Assembly (NCBI GenBank): GCA_019059635.1
Contig: JAGVRJ010000001.1
Location: 248,001-312,000 of the forward strand
DNA: 64,000 nucleotides
Direction of reading: 5' to 3'
DNA from: Proales similis
Lineage: Eukaryota > Rotifera > Eurotatoria > Ploima > Proalidae
Each line of letters begins with the position of its first letter. The stretch's first letter is position 1. The notes under the pieces are model-generated. The model saw nothing but the letters and a program-made list of their open reading frames with translations. It made no database searches and had not been told where the DNA came from. Shown one piece after another: positions 1 to 12,634 of the stretch. Made by a program: the position numbers and the translations under genes.

Positions 1-1384
1 TGCACATCCTGGCGCGGGCTACGTCCAGCAACTCGCCATCAATAATCTTTACATTCAAAGTAGGCGCTTGCTCAATTGGCCTTGTCAGTGCGATCTAACT
101 CGGTCCAAATCTTAGATCCACCGGCGGCTGCTGTCGCTCAAGTATATCCATACAATGCGAACGCGGGCGCAAATCAAACTCTGATGATGGAAACGAGCGG
201 CCAACCGCAGCCTGCCAACAACGTGTTTCTATACCCGATGAGTAACGACAACACAGGCAATACAAGCAGCACCAATCGTCGTCTGACCCAAGACTGGCAC
301 GGCTCATTTCCGACTAGCGGTCATTCAGAATCATGTTTGTTGAGCTATTCTAACCAAATACAACCAGTGCGCTCATGCTCGTTCTCTCTTAGGGATGCAA
401 GAGGAGTTTCCCGAAGTCGACATGAACACGCCAAGTAATCATTTGAATGCATTTTTATCGCAAACCAATCGACAGCCATCTTACGCTCGCAATCTAGTGC
501 CTGAATACTGGTGCACCGTGTCCTATTTCGAAGGAGACTCTCAAGTCGGCGACATATTCAAAGTTCGCTCGAGCCACTCGGTGATCACAGTCGACGGCTT
601 TTTCGACTCGTCGCGCGAGGACCGCTTTTGTCTGGGCGCGCTGACCAACGTGCAAAGAACGAACGCAAGCGAAAAGGCCAGGTAATGCAATTTGAGTCGC
701 ACCCGCTCGCCCTCGCATGTCGAAGCTGATCGGCTCACACAAACAGACTTCACATCGGCAAAGGAGTTCAGCTTGAGAACTGCGCAGACGGAAGCATCTA
801 CGTTCGGTGTTTAAGCGACTACAGCGTGTTTTTCGAAAGCTACTACCTGGACAGAGAGTCGGGCCGCGAAGCATTCGACGCCGTTCACAAACTCTACCCG
901 GCCAGCTACGTCAAGGTCTTTAGTCTTCGCGAGTGTCTTCGCTGCCTCAAAGTAGCCGCCAGTTTACATCACCAACAAGAGCAACAACAACAGCAGCAGC
1001 AGCCACAACAATCAGGCCAATCAAACGGTATGCCCGTTCGTGCACTAAATTGCCTCAGTCAGACAAAACCGAGTTGAATTGTAGACATGAACGGCGGAGC
1101 AAAGGCCAACGGCTCGGGCGTGAGCGTGGACGATCTGAGGCGCCTGTGTCGTCTTCGGTTCAGTTTTGTAAAAGGCTGGGGCCCCGACTACCCGCGCAAA
1201 ACAATTCTCGAAACGCCCTGCTGGTGCGAAATTCAACTCAATCGTCCGCTTCAGTTTCTCGACCAATTCCTGAACGGTCTGAGTGTAAATAGTAGCAGCT
1301 TTACCAATTCAAACAGTGGTAAGCATCCTAGCCAATGAATCGCTTTTGCACTTTGCTCACCTGTGTTCAGCTTATCCTGAGTAG
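1..1384 (+). CDS. SMAD4: SMAD4 (co-Smad), 3' part
   Basis: Co-Smad of TGF-beta/BMP signalling; it joins phosphorylated R-Smads and enters the nucleus. The window opens inside the gene, apparently at the end of the MH1 domain (frame 2, bases 2-59), followed by a Ser/Asn/Pro-rich linker. The MH2 domain is clear: [11 protein letters not shown], then [32 protein letters not shown], a poly-Gln stretch, [23 protein letters not shown] and [17 protein letters not shown]. Exons as read: ?-59, 89-319, 393-681, 747-1027, 1085-1318 and perhaps 1371-1384. The poly-Gln stretch and the VDDLRRLC segment match the co-Smad insert, and no SSxS phosphorylation tail is present, as expected for SMAD4 and not an R-Smad. 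If the last donor (GTAAGC at 1319) is not used, the protein ends at 1338. The 29-nt intron 60-88 is tentative, as is the donor at 320 (335 is also possible). Confidence 0.93.
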
Positions 1385-3922
1385 AGCTCGCCAACTCCCG
1401 ATTCATATTCACCCGATCGTCGACATGCTCAAGAAGCCATGGCAGCTACAGGCCTTGCGCAATCATCAACCACGCTCATCTAAACTCGTGTTACGCCTCT
1501 TCTCTACTGTCTGACAAGTCGATTTAATGACCCAAGGTCAACAACTCCCAGCACCTAAGTCTCCTTCCAGCACTCACTTTGCACACATTCTCGGCCGCAC
1601 TCATTAAGAGTTGAAACCATTACGTTGCCGACGTCTGCTTTGCGATTAGCATCAAATTCTTTCATTTTTCTCTATATTTATCGCGTGTCCGTCGTGCGAA
1701 GCAACCTCGTAGTCGAGCTTAACAAAGAAACATGTTTACCATATTGCTGTTTATATAGGTTTTTGTTATTTTGCAATTATTCAGCTTGAATTCAAGCCAC
1801 ACAGACCGAGTGGCGCCAAGAGCAGAATTCGAGAATATTGGAGAAAACAACACACAAATGGAATAAAAATCACAAACAAATGATTAGAGAGAAAGAGAGA
1901 GAAGATGGACTGTGCGAATCGCGGCTGAACGCGACAAATTGAAATGGCTCGTGCAGTCTGAAATCCGTTTTTAGTGTCTTGTTCGTCTGTTCCTTTTCGC
2001 CCATTTCTCTTCGTTTTGCTTTTGCACACTTTTCTCGACTCTTTTTATTTCAGTACGATATTTATGTAAAGAGAATTTAGAAACAAGAAACCATCTTATT
2101 TTCGCGCCTTGAATCAATTTCTCTTTGGAATCAAGTAAGGGCGATCAAGGGCGGTGCGGGGGGCAGCAGTCTAGCCTCGTAAATCCCAACTCTAGCATTT
2201 CAGCGATTTATTCTCTGCTCCCTTGGGTTTGCCCTCCGTGACACCCACACCTGTGTGTCAAGTTATGAGGGGCCTACTTGCCTTAATCCGCTCAGTTCGC
2301 AAACAACTATCGATTGAATTGACAGTTTAAATTGGGCTCTAACGTCGCGAAGAGAGGGAGAGAGAGAGAGAGGGAGAGGAAATTAAAAAACGCTCGATCG
2401 ACGCGCAGAAAACTTGGAGAGCGTCAGTGTTTATGAGGCCGGGGTTCAGACATGGCTCGTCTCCTATTCATCATTGGCTTGCGCGGCTGCTTTCAGTTGT
2501 TTGATCGCCATTCGCGCTCTGCCCTGCTCGCTCGAGTCGGTAAAACGCACTCAAAGCGATTAACTCGATTCAATTCAATTGAATGAAACCCCTGGCGTGC
2601 GATTGATTGAAGCAACGGTGCCAAATTAACCGCATGGCCTCATTCATCGTCCGTCTCGGTCATAATTTCAATTCAAAAAACTTTCCATTAGTTCTGCAAT
2701 TCGATCCCATTTGTGCAAGTCGATTGAGCGACGATGGGAAAGATCAACTGCCGAGTGAACATTTGACTGCTTATGTCCTTAATGAATTGTCACCTGGCTT
2801 AGAGCGAATGATTGATCGCTCTTAGCTTGGAATTCTTCTCTAGCCGGCTTATTCTCGCCCGGCTTTGATTGATTAAACTCTGATTGAGCCCCCGCCAAGC
2901 TGACCGCTTGATCATATGCGTTGCTGTTGAGATTATTATTCATTATCTCTTTCTCTCTCTCTCTCTCTCGCTGACTCGCGTGCCCCTCGACTCGGGCACA
3001 TACCTAGCAGCCTGCAAGCGTTGACCTTTCGAGCTTTATCTGGCGGCTCGATCCAGGCCGGGTCAGCTCGTTATCAAGCCTAAAGATCGGCTAATGAGAA
3101 GATGCTCGCTTCCGCTTTCTATGCACGCGTTTTGCTCTTCCATCTTCGATATTTGAAAATTGTTTCGAGCAGCAACAAGGCCCTTTCAGAGGCCTCCGGG
3201 CCCTTCATCGCTCAGGACTGGACTGTTTAATAAACGTGCCAGAGATTTTGGTGAGGCTCAAATGTCATCATGTTGTCTGCTCAACAGTATGGCCATTATC
3301 TAACCTCAAAACTGGGTCAGACCACGACATTTAGCCGCTCGGTGTTTAGACTCGATTCGCAACGGCACCTCGGGCTGGCATGCCGATCGGTCAGCCACAT
3401 GACACGCTCATTCTCGCTTTGTGTATGAAAAAAAGCCATTCGTTGGTGATTGCGATTGAAAAATGGTCGTTAGCAACTACATGAGAGCGAGAGAGGGGCG
3501 GAAAAGAGCGACAGAGAGAGAGAGAAAGCGACGACCACACACAGACCAAGATCACAGTGAAACAGGGAGGGAGAGAGCGAGAGGGGGTGGACAAAGAGAG
3601 GGTGAGAGGCCAAATACATCGGCGCAGTGGATGCATGTACGAGCGGATGAACGATCGGTGAACTCGGCCAATCGCGCGTCTCGTTCCATATTGCTGTTGA
3701 CCGAAGCATTGTGTTGTCAATGTGTGTGTGTGTGCATACCTGAGTGAATAAATTTCCGAATGTCTCAAATTTGGGGCCGAGCCAAGCGTCCTTTGACCTC
3801 TGGTCGAAATGGGCGACATTTTGCCACCGTTCTCAGTCTATTCGTCTTTGTTTTCATTGCTTTTCTATTTATTCGCTGCGCTCGCTCATTAGCTGCATCT
3901 CGTTTCGTTTCAGACTTCAAGC
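1385..3922. other. Intergenic region, SMAD4 to afadin
   Basis: No protein-coding signal is seen. It holds purine or pyrimidine tracts (GA-rich at about 2350-2382, CT-rich at 2946-2970, GA-rich at 3485-3530) and a short GT run near 3720. A good acceptor (TTTCGTTTCAG, ending at 3914) lies just before the afadin start codon, so a 5' UTR intron of afadin probably occupies part of this stretch. Confidence 0.6.
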
Positions 3923-6900
3923 ATGTCAGCCGATGATAGGCGCGAAGTGATCAGGCTAATAAACGAATGGAACAGCAGCCGCTATGAGCTGTTCGCCATC
4001 AGCCAGCCGAACGAGCAGCTTGAGTTCAATGGCGTGATGCGTTTCTACTTTCAGGACGCCGGCGAGAAAGTGTCCACCAAGTGCATCAGAGTGGAGAGCA
4101 CGGCCAGCACCGAGGACGTGATCAAAGTGCTTATTGAGAAATTCCGACCCGACATGAAGTCGCTCTCGTCGTGGAAAGACTTTGCAGTCTACGAAGTGCA
4201 CGCGGACGCGCAGGAGCGCAAGCTGGCGCCCGGCGAGCGTCCACTGTGGATTCAGCTCGACTGGGGCAAAGACGGCCGCGAAGGCCGATTCTTGCTCAAG
4301 AACGAGAACGCCAAGACCGTTCTGCTCGACTCCGAGCAGGCCATGATCAGAGACAAGAAGCGCATGTCAAAGCGCGATCGCAAGAAACTTCAGAAGCAGC
4401 TGGAAAAACAGCAGAGCGAAGAGGCGACTCAAGGCAAAGACCAGAACAAACTGGCCGAGCATTTGTACAAAGAGGTGCCGGACAGCAATTTCACTCGTTC
4501 GATCTCCAATCCGGAGATTGTGATGGCGCGACGTCGCCAGCAAAAGCTCGAAAACAAACTAAAGCAAATACGAACCAAAGAAGGCGGCGGCACGTTGAAG
4601 ATCTACGGCGAGACGCTCAAGCCCGACATCCCTTACAAGACACTGCTCATGTCCAATCAGGACACGGCCGCATTCGCCGTCAAAGAGACGCTCGAGAAGT
4701 ACGGCCTCCGAGACGAGGATCCGGACAACTATTGCCTGGTTCAGGTTAGTCACTTGTTCGCTTTGTTAGGCTCTTGTTGGCTCGGGCTCGCTTTGTTTTT
4801 GAAACCTGTTCTGTGCAACGAGCGCTCTCGTAAAAACAATAACACAGCGCACGCGTTCACGGCGGCAGAGAAATGGGCGTTCATTATCGCTCGACGATAA
4901 GATAAGACTCGCTGAACTGAACGCTTTCTCTTTGTCTAGGTCGTGACACCCACTCGAGAGGAGCGGGAAAAGTACGCAGCGCAAATCAAAGAGTACATAC
5001 TCGAGGACAGCGCGTGTCCACTTGCCATACTGATCAAACATCCGCCCAACGCCGGCACAATCATATTTCAGCTGCGTCGTTGCACGCCGGACATTCTCGC
5101 GCTGAGAAAGCAAAAGCGAAAGCAAGAGCAAGAGCGCCTGCTGAACAATCCTCACTTGTCAGAGCAAGGCAACAACGAGGCGAACATGTCCTGCACCGAC
5201 CAGCTGCCCTACCTGGTCGAGCTGAGCCCTGATGGACGCGACCTGCCCGCGCCTCGTCTCATTCAAATAAAAGCGGACTTTTACGAGATTGGCAGCGATC
5301 CCTTCCTCGCCCATTCGAGCAATTACATTCGCCTTGACGGCGAGCGCATGCCCGGCATCGCCAAGAAGCACTGCGCCCTCAAAAAGTCGCCGGACAACAT
5401 GCAGCTGCTGTTGGTGCCGTTCGGCGAGACATATGTCAACGATCGTCTGGTCAACGAGCCAGTGCAGTTGAGTAATGAGTGCACTCTGAGAATAGGCAAG
5501 AGTGCCCTCTTTCGACTACACAACCCGAATCAGCGCGCCGAGGCACGGCTCGAGCCGGCCAGCAGCTACAACTACGGCAATCTGTTCGACGCGTCCACTC
5601 GGCAAGTTGGCGAGGCGCATTTCAACAGACCAGTGGCTGGTGGAGGCGCCAACAAGCCGTCCGAGGGCCTGCCTGGCTTGCTCGAGTTCGACGAAGAGCG
5701 AGACGACGTTCTGTTGGCCCAGATATGCAATTCGCACCCTTCGCAGTGGCAGTTTAAATTGTCGCCCGTCTACACGATTTACATGATGCTGCGCTACAGG
5801 CTTTCGCAAAAGTACCGAAGTGAGCTGACGTTCAACGAGAAGCTCGCTTCGCTCGGAATGCTCGTTCACAAAGTGGTCAATCATGTGCGCGACGCGATCG
5901 AGGCCAGTCAGCAGGATCGTCATGCTCTGCCCTACTGGCTTGCAAACGCCAGCGAGCTGCTCTATTTCCTCAAGCAGGACGTGCATTTGAGCGAAGTGAG
6001 CGAGCACGCATTTGAACTATTGGCCGACTGTGTGCACCAGGCGTTCAAGTGTTTGGTGAACATAATGCAACAGCAGCTCGAGCGGGTGCTGCCTCTCTTT
6101 TTCAATCCATCAGAGCAGGTTGACTCAATCGAGCCGGACAACAGGTTCAGTCTCTCACACGTGATCGGCGTCTTAAACGAAGCGATGAGTCTGATGCGCG
6201 GCTGTCGAGTGAACGCCGCCCTCACCATTCAGCTCTTTTCGCAGCTCTTCCACTTCATTTGCTCTTGGCTGTTCAATCAGTTGGCCATGGACACTCACGG
6301 CCTCTGCAGTGCGTTCTGGGGCCACAAACTCTCGCAGCGTCTTGGAGTCGTTCAGTCATGGGCCGAAAAGCAAGGCCTCGAGCTGGCAGCCGACTGTCAT
6401 TTGTCGAGAATCATTCAGGCCGCCTTCTTGCTCCAAGTGCCAAAACACGATCCCAACGATCTGTCTACCATAAGCGCCAGCTGCTTTGCCTTGAACTCGC
6501 TTCAAATGAAGGCTCTGCTTCTGAACTATCAGCTGGCCAGCAATGAGCCGCCGCTGTCCATGCAGCTCTGTAACAATTTGATAACTATTGCGCAGAACAC
6601 TGCCGACGAGATTCTCCGACACGAGGGACGCGAAATACAACTGCAGGAAGAGAGCGATCTCCAGCTGCCTTTCCTGCTGCCCGAGGACGGTCATTCGAGC
6701 GAATTGATCAAGGGACTGCCCGCCGGACTTTTGGACTTTTTGGAAAATCTTCAGAACGCCGGCCTCTGTTGGCTGTGGCAAAACACCCAAGGACCGGGAA
6801 ATTGGAAAAAGTTTCTGGCCACTAGATGCGAGTCGGCTCCCATTCAGTCGCCCATTCAGCCCGAGTTTGTGCGAAACGAGGCGGCCAAAGTTGAAAATCA

Positions 6901-9466
6901 CATGGAACCATCGCGTGTCGAACAAGCCAAGTTTGAGCCGAATCGTCCTGAGCCTCCTAAAGCAGAGCTAGTCAAGCAGCAGCCGCCAACGCCCCAACAG
7001 GCAGACACAAGTGGTGGGCATCTGATGAGCAAAAGCTTTCATTCTGTCGAGATGAGGTCACCGCAGCCAATCAACGGAGGAGTCATAACGCCCACGCCGA
7101 CCAACGTTCTAGGACCAGTTCCTGGCAAGCCCTCTGGGCCGAGAGTGATAAAGATTCGTCTGGCCAAGAAAAACAATGGACTTGGCCTGAGCATCGTAGC
7201 GGCCCACGGCAAGAACCAACTTCACTCTGGCATTTACGTCAAATCAGTGGTGCCTGGAGGAGCGGCCGACCAAGACGGCAGACTGGGAGCCGGCGATCAG
7301 TTGATGGCCGTCGATGAGCACAGTCTGATAAGCGTCACTCAAGAAAGGGCGGCCGAATTGATGAGTCACAGTGGCCCAGTTGTTGTTCTGACAGTTGCCA
7401 AAGAGGCGGCCACCTTTCATGAGCTGGACGTTCTTCTCAACAACTCGCCTCAACCGAACACGCCAATGACTCAGATGCAGCCCCAGCAGCAGCAGCAGCA
7501 GTCGATTCCGCCTCATTTCACAATGGCCACACTGCCTCGTAATCACCAATTCCACCACCAGCAGCAGCAGAACTTTTTCAATTCAGGCGAGCCCGTAGCC
7601 CACGTGAATGGTCATTCGGGGCCACGTATGCGCTCCATGTCACAAGAGCTGCTCAACCCAGCCCCGCCCAAATTTCCCGTCAGTCAAACAGAGCACCAAC
7701 TCGATCGGCCTCACAGCAGAGCCTATTTCCCGCCACCTGGCCAGATTCGAATGCTGCCCAATGAAGGACAAATGCGATTCGGAAGCGAAAGACCAATGCA
7801 GCATCCGATGAGTGCCCAGCCCGCTCAGCGAAATCTTCCTGCTGAGATGCGGCCAAGGTTCGGAAGTGAGCGTCCAAGCACAATGGCACCACCAAGATTC
7901 AGCACTCAGCCAAGACTGCCGCCGAGCCTCACTGAAATTGACGAGATAGACCATGAACGGCCGCAGAGTACAATCGACACCGAGCGTCTCTACGGCCGTG
8001 TGAACAAGCCGGCGCCAGATGACTTGAGAACGCCACAGCTTCGCAACATGCCGGCTCGAAGAAATCACTTTGACGAGGGCCAAAAGGCCAAATCTTACAG
8101 TCAACTCTACGAGCAAATTTGGTCAGTGAACGAAGAGTCGAGGCCAGAATCGGCTCAGGCCTGGCAAAGTCATCAGCCCCAACAGCCGTATCAGCAGCAG
8201 CAGCAGCTTTATCACCACCAACAGCCATCTCAAGAGGCTCGATCGATTCCAATTCACTTTCAAGGACCGCCAAGACCGGCATACTCTGCAGGCAGGCCTG
8301 AAATGAGCCAGCAGCAAGTGGCTGTGGCCAGATCCAATCCCAGGGTTATTCCCATTTCGCATTCTTCACGCGACTACCAGAATGACATGGTCCGCAGCGA
8401 TAACAAGCCGCCGCCTGTTCCTGCCAAGCCGAGTAGAATGTTTTTGAACGGCAACAATCCTATGACCCAATCGATGCCTCGTCTGACCGACGCGATCAGC
8501 ACTGGAATGGCCCGTGTTAAGCTTGTGAGTGAAAACGAACGCCGTGCTGGCGATGAGCAGTTCAGGCGAACACTTCTCCAACAGCGAGCCGAAATGCTGC
8601 GCCAACTTGAGGAGAAGCCAAACAGAAGCATAGACGAAGAGAACAAGCTGAATAGACTCAAGACCGAGGTCGAGTTCGACAAGCGAGTCCTCGAGTCGAT
8701 GAACAACGGAAGCTACAGTGGCACCGAAGACTCGAGCCGAGACGAGCCGGCCACTGTTCATCAACTGAATCACCATCAGCAGCAACAGCCACAACAACTC
8801 CAACAGCAACAACAACAACAACAGGTGCTCAGTTCGGTGTACAATTCGTTCAATTGCGGCAGAGTTGGCAGCGAGTCGAGCACCAATCTCAACGATTCAG
8901 AGGGCAGCCGAACTCCCGAGCGAAGTATTGAAAGAGACTTGATCCAGAGCGAAGCGAGAGCCGATCTTTCTTCGAACAGCGTCGATCGGCCACAAAAACA
9001 CGTCAAGTTCATGAGCGAAGCGCAAGTAATGGAGCATAGAGAGCAACACTTTACAGAAGAAGAAGAAGAGGAGGAGGAGGAAGAGGAAACAGAGTCGAAC
9101 ACAAGCTCGTCGTCGCCTCCTCCGCCACCGCTGCCAAGTCAAGAGCCACCGCAGCCACCTCAGAATAAGCGCGTGATGTTCAGCGACAGCAGCAATTTAT
9201 TTCAATTTGATCCCAAACAACTGAGCACAAATGACTCGCCGTCGGTGATCGGCGCCAACGAGATATACGTCGATCGACGATTGAAAATGAAGCAGCAGCA
9301 AATGCTCGAGAAGCCAAGCACGATTGAGGGCGAGAAGTTGACGTTCAAGGAGAAAATGCGTCTGTTCGCGCAGCAGTCAGGCGAGAACCAAATGACCGAG
9401 TCGGAAGCGCGTCTTAAAGCGTCACGCAAGCAGAGGGAGATTGAGACTCGATTTGATGTCAAATAA
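3923..9466 (+). CDS. AFDN: Afadin / canoe, junction-actin scaffold
   Basis: Links nectins, Rap1 and Ras to F-actin at adherens junctions. Two exons (3923-4744, 4940-9466) give 1782 residues. Domains in order: RA1 at about 35-125 (GVMRFYFQDAGEKVSTKCIRV, EKFRPDM), an SFTR/RSISNPE-like linker, RA2 at about 230-370 (cut by the only intron, 195 bp), FHA at 385-470, DIL/cargo-binding domain at 545-870 (CRVNAALTIQLFSQLFHFI, EKQGLELAADCHLSRI), PDZ at about 1007-1100 (GLGLSIVAAHGKN, GIYVKSVVPGGAADQDGRL). A long disordered tail with poly-Gln and an acidic run near 1647 follows. The end (LTFKEKMRLFAQQ, KASRK) matches the conserved vertebrate C terminus, so the gene is complete. The start is the first ATG after a likely 5' UTR acceptor and matches the family MSA start. 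ZO-1, a known afadin partner, is the next gene on the same strand. Confidence 0.97.
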
Positions 9467-12400
9467 GAAGCACGTCTCCTCCGGCCGCAGCCAGCCGAAC
9501 GCACTTATTCTAACGAGCGTAAAGAGTATTCCTGTCCAAGAGCGTAATTGAAAGCAATCGATCAAAATTCTGCCTCTTTTGTTCACTTTTTATTCGGTTT
9601 ATATTTGAATTCTTAATTAAATGCTTTGGCAAACAAACAAGCATAGAGAAATTCGGCTGAATATGCCAATTAAATGAGACAGACAGAGAGGGAAAGAGTA
9701 GAGAACGTGAATAGGAATTTCAGCGCAGAGTAGAGAGAGAATGGCATGGACAGAAGAGGAGGAAAGGGCGGAGAGAATAAATTGAAAGGAAAAGAGTGAC
9801 CGGTTCATTCAAGTCGGGCCTCGTTTTCATTCATTCAGTCGAGTTTCGATCTTGTCCCTTAATAGATTCAATCCTGTCATTCACTTGCTCTGAGGCTTCC
9901 ACCGTCCAGACTCGATTACGAGCAAAGCAATTGCGTCCGAGCGGTTGAGTCGACCGCTCCGCAGTTCAAACACACAACGCATCCATTTGTTTGAATAAAA
10001 TAGAAATTCGGCCGCTCTGACACAATTGAATCGCATCATGAGAACGCGTCAGATGGCTTTGTCGGAGCACGACCAGACCGGCCCAGTCGAATGTTTCTTT
10101 TCGGCTGCGAATTAGAATTGGCCAACGTGACATATGGCTGAAGACGGCGATACGCGGATTTGGCCAGTTTCAATTACGACGCTGCTAATTCAGAGAAGAG
10201 TGCATGCGATTGCCTCAACTGTTCTGCGGCTTCTGTGTACGCTGGCCTCGATTCTAAAGCGGCGTTCCAGTTCAATAGGCTTCTTTTCTCGATTCTCTCT
10301 AGTATTTATTAAAAACTAAGAAACACTCACGAACAGAACACACAGCGTCCAACTCAATCAAGGTTTTAATGACTTGGTGGGCGGAGGTCAAGAGAGTCGC
10401 GCATACTTGTGTGTGTTCGGGAAATGAATCGTGTCCATCAGTGCGAACGATGCTTGAGGCGGCCGCGCCGTCAATCAGTACCGACTGCTGGCATGCAGGT
10501 CACCTGCCATTTTGAATGCCTGCACTCCCCTCCTCCCTCCCCTCTCTCTCTCTGATGATCGCCCCCCTCGGGCTTTTCGACCCAACACATGAACGCCTCT
10601 ACTACTTTCTTCAGTCACTCGCTTCTCGTCGTCATTTACTCATTTGACTAATTGTTTCCACATTGTTTTTGTATCTTTGGGTTCTTGACAAGCTCGTGCG
10701 CTTTGGCTCGAATCCCTGTTTTCGACCCATCGCCGTCAAGTCGCTTATTAATGAATATTTTTATTGAAATCGAAAGGCTTTAATTTGATAAGCAAACCAC
10801 ACATTGTGCGTTGTGATTGCGTCGAATTTTTCTTTTCGTCATTTATTTGCTTTGCCCGGTTTCTATTCATCGGCGCTCATTAGAAGTGAATGCCACTCGC
10901 AAAGTAGAGTGAACGGCGCCGACCTACGCGCCGATTGAGAAGCGACCACCACCATCGCTGGCGGCCAGCAACCTTTTCATCGTCGTCGTCGTCCTCCTCC
11001 TCATCACCATCATCATCATCATCATCATCGTCATCATCATAATCGTCCTCCTGGCCTAAACAGAGACACACGCAACACTATTTGCTATCCGATCGCGCTC
11101 ACGGCGTCGCCTCTAATCTGGGCAGCATTCTTCAAGCCATCTAACATGAGTTGGCCTCTAACGAACGGATTTGAGAGCCTAAGAGTGCCGCTGTGATGCA
11201 AGCGCGAGCGGAAGGGATTTAAACGCGGCCACTTGATCTTTTTTGCACGGACACGAGAAGCAAGTTGGCCGTCGCTGCATGCACGTTCATAGAATAGATA
11301 TTCAAGAGCGATTAGGAGCGTTAATTCGGCTCGTCGTCGCCGGCGATTATCGTAATCCAACCGACTGACCAGCTCGGTCGGACCCGCCTAGGCCAAGATA
11401 AGCGCTCAGATATAATTGCTTGTCAATTATTATTCGTTCAACCTCTAAAATGTAGGTTACCATCGCCAGTTGGGTCCAGGTGTGTCCGCTTGTGTGCGTG
11501 TGTCGATTCGTATCACTTGCTGCAATCGGAGCGAGTCGTTCTCTGATCGCCTGTAATTTTGACATCGCACACAAACGCCAACAAGCTTTAGGCCATCCAC
11601 TCTTTTCCACGCATGCATCGATACACTGGTAAGCTGCCGTCGGACGAACAAACATTGCCTCAGGTGTGTCTCTCACTTGTTTTGGCTTGTCTACTGCTGC
11701 TGCTGCTGCTGCTGATTAGTGGTGGTCGTCATGGGCACCGTCGCCTCTTCCGGCTACGTCAATTGAGTCGGTCAATTCGCATTGCGGAAACACGGGCTTG
11801 TTTAACTCGTCTAGCCGAACGACTTCGTCTGCTCAGCGTTCGCTTTCATTCGATTGGTTCTCACTTCGGCTATTTGCTCTCTGGTTGAGCAAGCCGCCGC
11901 CTGACTGGACACGACAACCGATTCGCTCATCAACAGACTCCGGTCACTCAGACTAGGCAGCCGGCCAGTGAGTCAAGACGACGATCAACACTTTTGAAGA
12001 GTTTATTACTTAACCGAATGTTTTCTGTTCGTGCGTTTCTCTTTATCTGCCCGGATTAGGGCCGCTGGAATGGAAGAGATTAGCGCGCTGTGAACACGTT
12101 CGTGGTCGGCGCATCCAAAAACAACACGTTCCAGGACAATGTTCAACTCTATTCGGTTCTCTCTCTCTATGTCATTTAGGAGCGCTGCATTGCTTTGCTA
12201 GAGCGCTCACTCGATTCAAGCTGTGAACCGCACCTGAACTCGTTAATTTGTTTCAAACAATGTTCAAGGCGTGAGCGCCTGGTGAGAAGATTGGCCAGTG
12301 CGAATTGGTTATTTATTTGTTCGCCTGATAGGCTCTACAACTTGGCGGACATGAGGATTATTAAAAGGCGAAACGTGAGACAACAATGTCAACGTACGCG

Positions 12401-12634
12401 AGAGAGCGACCAAGGGAGAGAGAGAGGGAGCGTGGGGAGTGGAGGGGGTCACTGAGAGAGAGAGAGAGCGCATTGTTTGGTCAAAGGTGGAGAGAAGGCC
12501 AAGCGACCAATAGAACGCGATTGTCCTCGATTCGAAGCAAATGTCATCGCATCTTAAACTCACCGGCCATTTTTAACTTGGCGTAGATTCGTTAGATGTG
12601 CAACTAGCCAGAGCATAGAGAGAGAGAGAACAAC
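9467..12634. other. Intergenic region, afadin to ZO-1
   Basis: 3.2 kb without recognisable coding sequence. It carries a trinucleotide CAT/CGT tract at about 10980-11045, a short CTG run at 11694-11714 and GA-rich tracts around 12415-12470 and 12617-12630. It must contain the ZO-1 promoter and 5' UTR. Short open frames here are low-complexity and have no family likeness. Confidence 0.55.
10978..11045. repeat. Trinucleotide CAT/CGT tract
   Basis: Imperfect run of CGT and CAT/CAC units (cluster of ATC-type repeats). On the minus strand it reads as an Asp/Glu run within a short open frame, which is an effect of the repeat and not a gene. Confidence 0.8.

Noticed and set aside
3391-3819. 142-codon open frame on the minus strand
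   Set aside because: It lies over GA/CT low-complexity DNA, gives Ser/Leu/Arg repeats and has no family likeness.
8366-8821. Leu-rich open frame on the minus strand inside afadin
   Set aside because: It is the complement of CAG/CAA-rich (poly-Gln) coding sequence.
10880-11071. Asp-rich open frame on the minus strand
   Set aside because: Produced by the CAT/CGT trinucleotide tract.
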